Assembly: GCA_945876865.1 (NCBI GenBank) | Contig: CAMCPZ010000008.1 | Location: 1-43,985 of the forward strand | Source of the DNA: Bifidobacterium breve | Lineage (GTDB): Bacteria > Actinomycetota > Actinomycetes > Nanopelagicales > Nanopelagicaceae | Direction: 5' to 3' | DNA: 43,985 nt | Shown: positions 41,617 to 43,985 of the stretch, piece after piece | Layout: every line of letters begins with the position of its first letter | Position numbering within the stretch: the first letter of the stretch is position 1 | The notes under the pieces: model-generated | Told to the model about the DNA's origin: nothing | Seen by the model: the letters and a program-made list of their open reading frames with translations, nothing else | Database searches by the model: none | Translations under genes and position numbers: made by a program

Positions 41617-42798
41617 CTAATTTTGGGTAGCTAATTCAAACCAAGAAGACGGTAACTTAACCGCTGATTTAAATGTTCCTACGGGCAAGGTTTTTGTGGT
41701 TCCATCACTAGAAATTGCAGTTACATTTAAAACGCTATTTGTTGCAGTTCTCTCTCCTAGCTTTATCTCTATAACATCAATTAAACCAAAGGCTTTCGCC
41801 ATAACTCTCTGCGAAACCTTCTTCTTCCAGAGTGCAAAATTCTTATTCACTGCAGGATCAATACTCCATGGATCAGGAACACTTACTAGATGTGGAATAT
41901 CTGTTCCCCAAACATCAACTGGGCGTTGGGTCATTCCGCCCGAAGAAGAAGAGAAGAAAACGCTTACTGGAAGCTGGTTAATAGTTATAGCTAAACCATG
42001 ACTCTCATCTACAAGAGTCGAATCAACTGCCGCTTTCCAGAACTGACCATATCTAGGTTCGCCCTCTTTGGAATAGCCGACAAAGGCTTGGTCATACATT
42101 GAATTGTAAACATGACAGTCGCAAGCTCTTTTAATTGAATTCATTCGCATTAATGCATAAGTACGAGATGCAATTGCCTGACTCTGCAGCGCTGCTTCTG
42201 GCCACGAAGATGGGACTTCAGCAATTCCATAAAGGTATTGATCGCGCAATCTCAATAAATTAGTTGCTTCGATTCGAAATCCGATTCCAGGTGCATTCAC
42301 CGCCTTTAAGCGGAGATAACCGTGACTGACTTGGAATTTAGTTTTTCCATAATTTACTAAAACAACTGATTGCGGATTGTTCCATCTGATGGTCCAAGTT
42401 CTACCAATTCCGCCAGGGCCGATAATTGATTTGCCACTTACTGCAAAACTTAGCGGTGAATTTTGAGGAACCGAGGTAGCAACTGCGGTATCAATTGCAA
42501 CCGTTGCAGAATCAGATGGTGGGACAACAATTGAGAGTGCTGTGACTCTATGTGCAATATTCACACTGATTGTTGCAGTATCTACGACTGGCGTTACCTC
42601 GGCTTGTGGAAAATAGTATTTAAGAATTTCTACTGCTGATTTTCCTTCAAGGGCCTGGCCCTTTGCGCCATATTGGCTAAGTCCTACGCCATGACCAAAT
42701 CCAGAACCAGTAAAGGTAAAAGACTTTGGGACAACTGCATAAGCACTGCTGATTGTAGTTAGAGAGAATAAGACAATTAGCGCTAGATACCGTTTCAT
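41617..42798 (-). CDS. Secreted SpoIID/LytB-domain protein
   Basis: A 393-aa exported protein. The ATG at 42798 gives a clear signal peptide (MKRYLALIVLFSLTTISSAYA). The mature part has the SpoIID/LytB motifs: GSGFGHGVGLSQYGAKGQA, YLYGIAEVPSSWPEAALQSQAIASRTYAL, CDCHVYNSMYDQAFVGY and FSSSSGGMTQ. In spore formers SpoIID trims peptidoglycan glycan strands; in other actinobacteria related secreted proteins are thought to act on the cell wall. A longer frame to 42858 would place a non-signal stretch inside the glycosyltransferase gene. Its ATG overlaps the stop of that gene (TAATG). Confidence 0.85.
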   Translation of the reverse strand: MKRYLALIVLFSLTTISSAYAVVPKSFTFTGSGFGHGVGLSQYGAKGQALEGKSAVEILKYYFPQAEVTPVVDTATISVNIAHRVTALSIVVPPSDSATVAIDTAVATSVPQNSPLSFAVSGKSIIGPGGIGRTWTIRWNNPQSVVLVNYGKTKFQVSHGYLRLKAVNAPGIGFRIEATNLLRLRDQYLYGIAEVPSSWPEAALQSQAIASRTYALMRMNSIKRACDCHVYNSMYDQAFVGYSKEGEPRYGQFWKAAVDSTLVDESHGLAITINQLPVSVFFSSSSGGMTQRPVDVWGTDIPHLVSVPDPWSIDPAVNKNFALWKKKVSQRVMAKAFGLIDVIEIKLGERTATNSVLNVTAISSDGTTKTLPVGTFKSAVKLPSSWFELATQN

Positions 42799-43790
42799 TA
42801 TTCTTGAGCTTCTTCTGCCATCAAACCTCTTGGTGATGACAAATAGCCAGCTCCCCAAACCATATGCATAGTTACCAAAACTGTTGGCAGAATAATTTTC
42901 TCTGCGATGCTCTTACCTAAAAATAATGAGCCAATAAGAATTAGTCCTAGATAAGTTGCTACTGGAAGAAAAAATATTGGTGAGAGAATAATGCCTAAGA
43001 TTATGGATAGCGCATTAACAGCTAAGGCAGTCGGCGGCGCCAGATAACGCAAATTAACGCTTCCCTTATGGCTACGTGAGACCGCGCGGCGCCAAGTGCC
43101 ATATTGGAAATATTGTTTAGCAAGTGCCTTAATTGTGGATCGTGGTCGATAAGTAACAACCAAGGATGGATCAAACCAGATGACACCGCCATTCTTACGT
43201 AATCTAAAATTTAACTCCCAATCTTGCGCCCTAGTAAATCTCTCGTCATAACCACCAGCTTCAAGTAGTGCAGATTTTTTAAAGGTTCCGAGATAAACCG
43301 TATCGGCGGGACCGGCGCTGCCTCCGGTATGAAATCTTGAAGAACCAACACCCAGTGGCGAGCGCATCGCGGTTGCAACTGCTTTCTCGAACTTTGATTT
43401 ACCAACAGCTGCCATGATGCCGCCAACATTTACGGCGCCAGTTTTATTCAACAACTCTGTTGCATCACGAAGATATGTTGGAGATATCTCAGCATGTCCA
43501 TCGATGCGCGAAATAATCGAATACTTTGAACTAGCGATTGCTGCATTCAGACCATTTGCCGTGCGCCCAGTCGGGTTATCTACTAAAACAACTCGCGAAT
43601 CACCTGCGGCTAATTCCTTTGCAATTTCAGTTGTGCGATCAGTGGAAGGTCCAAGGGCCAGGATGACTTCAAAGGGGGCGCTGAAATTCTGGGCCAAAAT
43701 TGCTGAAACACTTTCCCGCAGGTCTCGCTCCTCATTGAGAATGGGCAGAACTACCGATACGCCCATCAAACCGTCAGAAACCTGATTCAT
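42798..43790 (-). CDS. Family 2 glycosyltransferase, membrane-bound
   Basis: A 330-aa GT2 enzyme. VSVVLPILNEERDLRESVSAIL and SIISRIDGHAEISPTYLRDATELL form the nucleotide-sugar site; RFHTGGSAGPADTVYLGTFKKSALLEAGGYDERFTRAQDWELNFRLRKNGG carries the acceptor and base region (QDWELNFR). Two or three hydrophobic helices end the protein (LAVNALSIILGIILSPIFFLPVATYLGLILIGSLF). It resembles succinoglycan/ExoA-like transferases for surface polysaccharide. The start at 43790 is preferred; a frame reaching 43964 would overlap the divergent dehydrogenase gene. It is coupled to the SpoIID-domain gene. Confidence 0.87.
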   Translation of the reverse strand: MNQVSDGLMGVSVVLPILNEERDLRESVSAILAQNFSAPFEVILALGPSTDRTTEIAKELAAGDSRVVLVDNPTGRTANGLNAAIASSKYSIISRIDGHAEISPTYLRDATELLNKTGAVNVGGIMAAVGKSKFEKAVATAMRSPLGVGSSRFHTGGSAGPADTVYLGTFKKSALLEAGGYDERFTRAQDWELNFRLRKNGGVIWFDPSLVVTYRPRSTIKALAKQYFQYGTWRRAVSRSHKGSVNLRYLAPPTALAVNALSIILGIILSPIFFLPVATYLGLILIGSLFLGKSIAEKIILPTVLVTMHMVWGAGYLSSPRGLMAEEAQE

Positions 43791-43797
43791 ATCTCCA

Positions 43798-43803
43798 AGG
43801 TTA
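43798..43803 (-). promoter_or_regulatory. -10 element of a leaderless promoter (glycosyltransferase)
   Basis: TAACCT on the minus strand, seven bases (TGGAGAT), then the ATG at 43790. A GGAG inside the spacer is too close to the ATG to be a good ribosome binding site. Confidence 0.45.
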
Positions 43804-43817
43804 GTGTTACCTCGCAC

Positions 43818-43823
43818 TAGTAT
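43818..43823 (+). promoter_or_regulatory. -10 element of a leaderless promoter (UDP-glucose dehydrogenase)
   Basis: TAGTAT, seven bases (CGGGCAA), then the ATG at 43831. It lies 14 bases from the opposing box of the glycosyltransferase gene in a 40-base divergent gap. Confidence 0.45.
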
Positions 43824-43830
43824 CGGGCAA

Positions 43831-43985
43831 ATGAAGCTTAAAGTTTCCGTAATTGGCACTGGATATTTGGGTGCCACCCATGCGGCCTGTATGTCATCGC
43901 TGGGATTCGAAGTAATTGGCGTCGATGTAGATGCTGCCAAAATTGAACTTTTAACTGCTGGCAAAGTTCCATTTTATGAGCCAGA
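43831..43985 (+). CDS. UDP-glucose/nucleotide-sugar 6-dehydrogenase, 5' part
   Basis: Only the first 51 codons are in the window. They read MKLKVSVIGTGYLGATHAACMS, then GFEVIGVDVDAAKIELLTAGK, ending VPFYEP. This is the Rossmann start of UDP-glucose 6-dehydrogenase (GTGYLG, the VDVD end of the second strand, and the PFYEP turn). The enzyme would make UDP-glucuronate for surface polysaccharide, in line with the divergent glycosyltransferase. A related UDP-ManNAc dehydrogenase cannot be ruled out from so little sequence. Confidence 0.85.
   Translation, partial: MKLKVSVIGTGYLGATHAACMSSLGFEVIGVDVDAAKIELLTAGKVPFYEP

Noticed and set aside
43791-43964. N-terminal extension of the glycosyltransferase
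   Set aside because: It lies opposite the clear start of a UDP-glucose dehydrogenase gene and encodes no recognisable domain; the GT2 fold begins right after the ATG at 43790.
1-43985. CRISPR arrays, insertion sequences, prophage, tRNA or rRNA genes
   Set aside because: I saw no direct-repeat array, transposase, integrase or cloverleaf-like sequence; nearly all of the window is accounted for by metabolic and housekeeping genes.

Overview
The window reads as a chromosomal segment of a streamlined, AT-leaning actinobacterium (base composition judged by eye, not counted). The markers are MshB (mycothiol synthesis), a MoeZ-type adenylyltransferase/rhodanese fusion, DUF3107 and DUF3117 small proteins, and gene orders I recall from Mycobacterium tuberculosis: moeZ/TetR/DUF3107; mshB/membrane protein, fdx/dapC; and dapD, LOG, DUF3117, O-methyltransferase, htrA, tatB, mrp, MgtE_N-CBS. 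Very short intergenic gaps, convergent genes whose stop codons overlap, and many apparently leaderless starts suggest a reduced genome of the freshwater acI (Nanopelagicales) type. That placement is an inference, not a proof.

Layout. 1-5321: a cyclopropane-fatty-acid synthase, the remnant of a DJ-1/PfpI gene, an iodotyrosine-deiodinase-like nitroreductase, an EamA exporter, a ureohydrolase, a PGPGW membrane protein and the tRNA hydroxylase TrhO. 5328-22085: a catabolic island. It holds two inositol dehydrogenases, IolE, a 2-hydroxyacid dehydrogenase, further Gfo/Idh oxidoreductases, an HpcH/HpaI aldolase, IolD, an aldehyde dehydrogenase, a LacI regulator, an SDR protein, IolB, an FMN-dependent 2-hydroxyacid oxidase, and a three-gene UxaA-like (altronate/galactarate) dehydratase. 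22086-26370: methyltransferase, dapC, 7Fe ferredoxin, a small protein and cysS. 26367-32175: mshB, moeZ, TetR, DUF3107, MarC, PHP phosphoesterase, EamA. 32175-38039: Nramp-like carrier, MgtE_N/CBS protein, Mrp, TatB, HtrA, O-methyltransferase. 38036-43985: pepA, DUF3117, a stand-alone sigma region-4 protein, LOG, dapD, SpoIID/LytB-domain protein, a glycosyltransferase and the start of a UDP-glucose dehydrogenase.

How the genes work together. The eight-gene minus-strand operon 16558->7375 diverges from iolB across a LacI-type palindrome at 16586-16599. With iolG/idhA it encodes myo-inositol -> scyllo-inosose -> diketone -> 5-deoxyglucuronate -> 5-dehydro-2-deoxygluconate. No IolC kinase, IolJ aldolase, CoA-acylating IolA or transporter is present. 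The HpcH/HpaI aldolase and an ordinary Glu/Cys aldehyde dehydrogenase occupy the operon places where those would be expected, so a non-phosphorylated lower branch is a testable hypothesis.

The most unusual signals are the UxaA-like large subunit present as two consecutive genes with complementary motif loss, the inositol route without a kinase, an Nramp homologue without canonical metal ligands coupled to a soluble MgtE regulatory module, and a recurring TANNNT-N6/7-start-codon promoter design, including one palindrome that appears to serve two genes.
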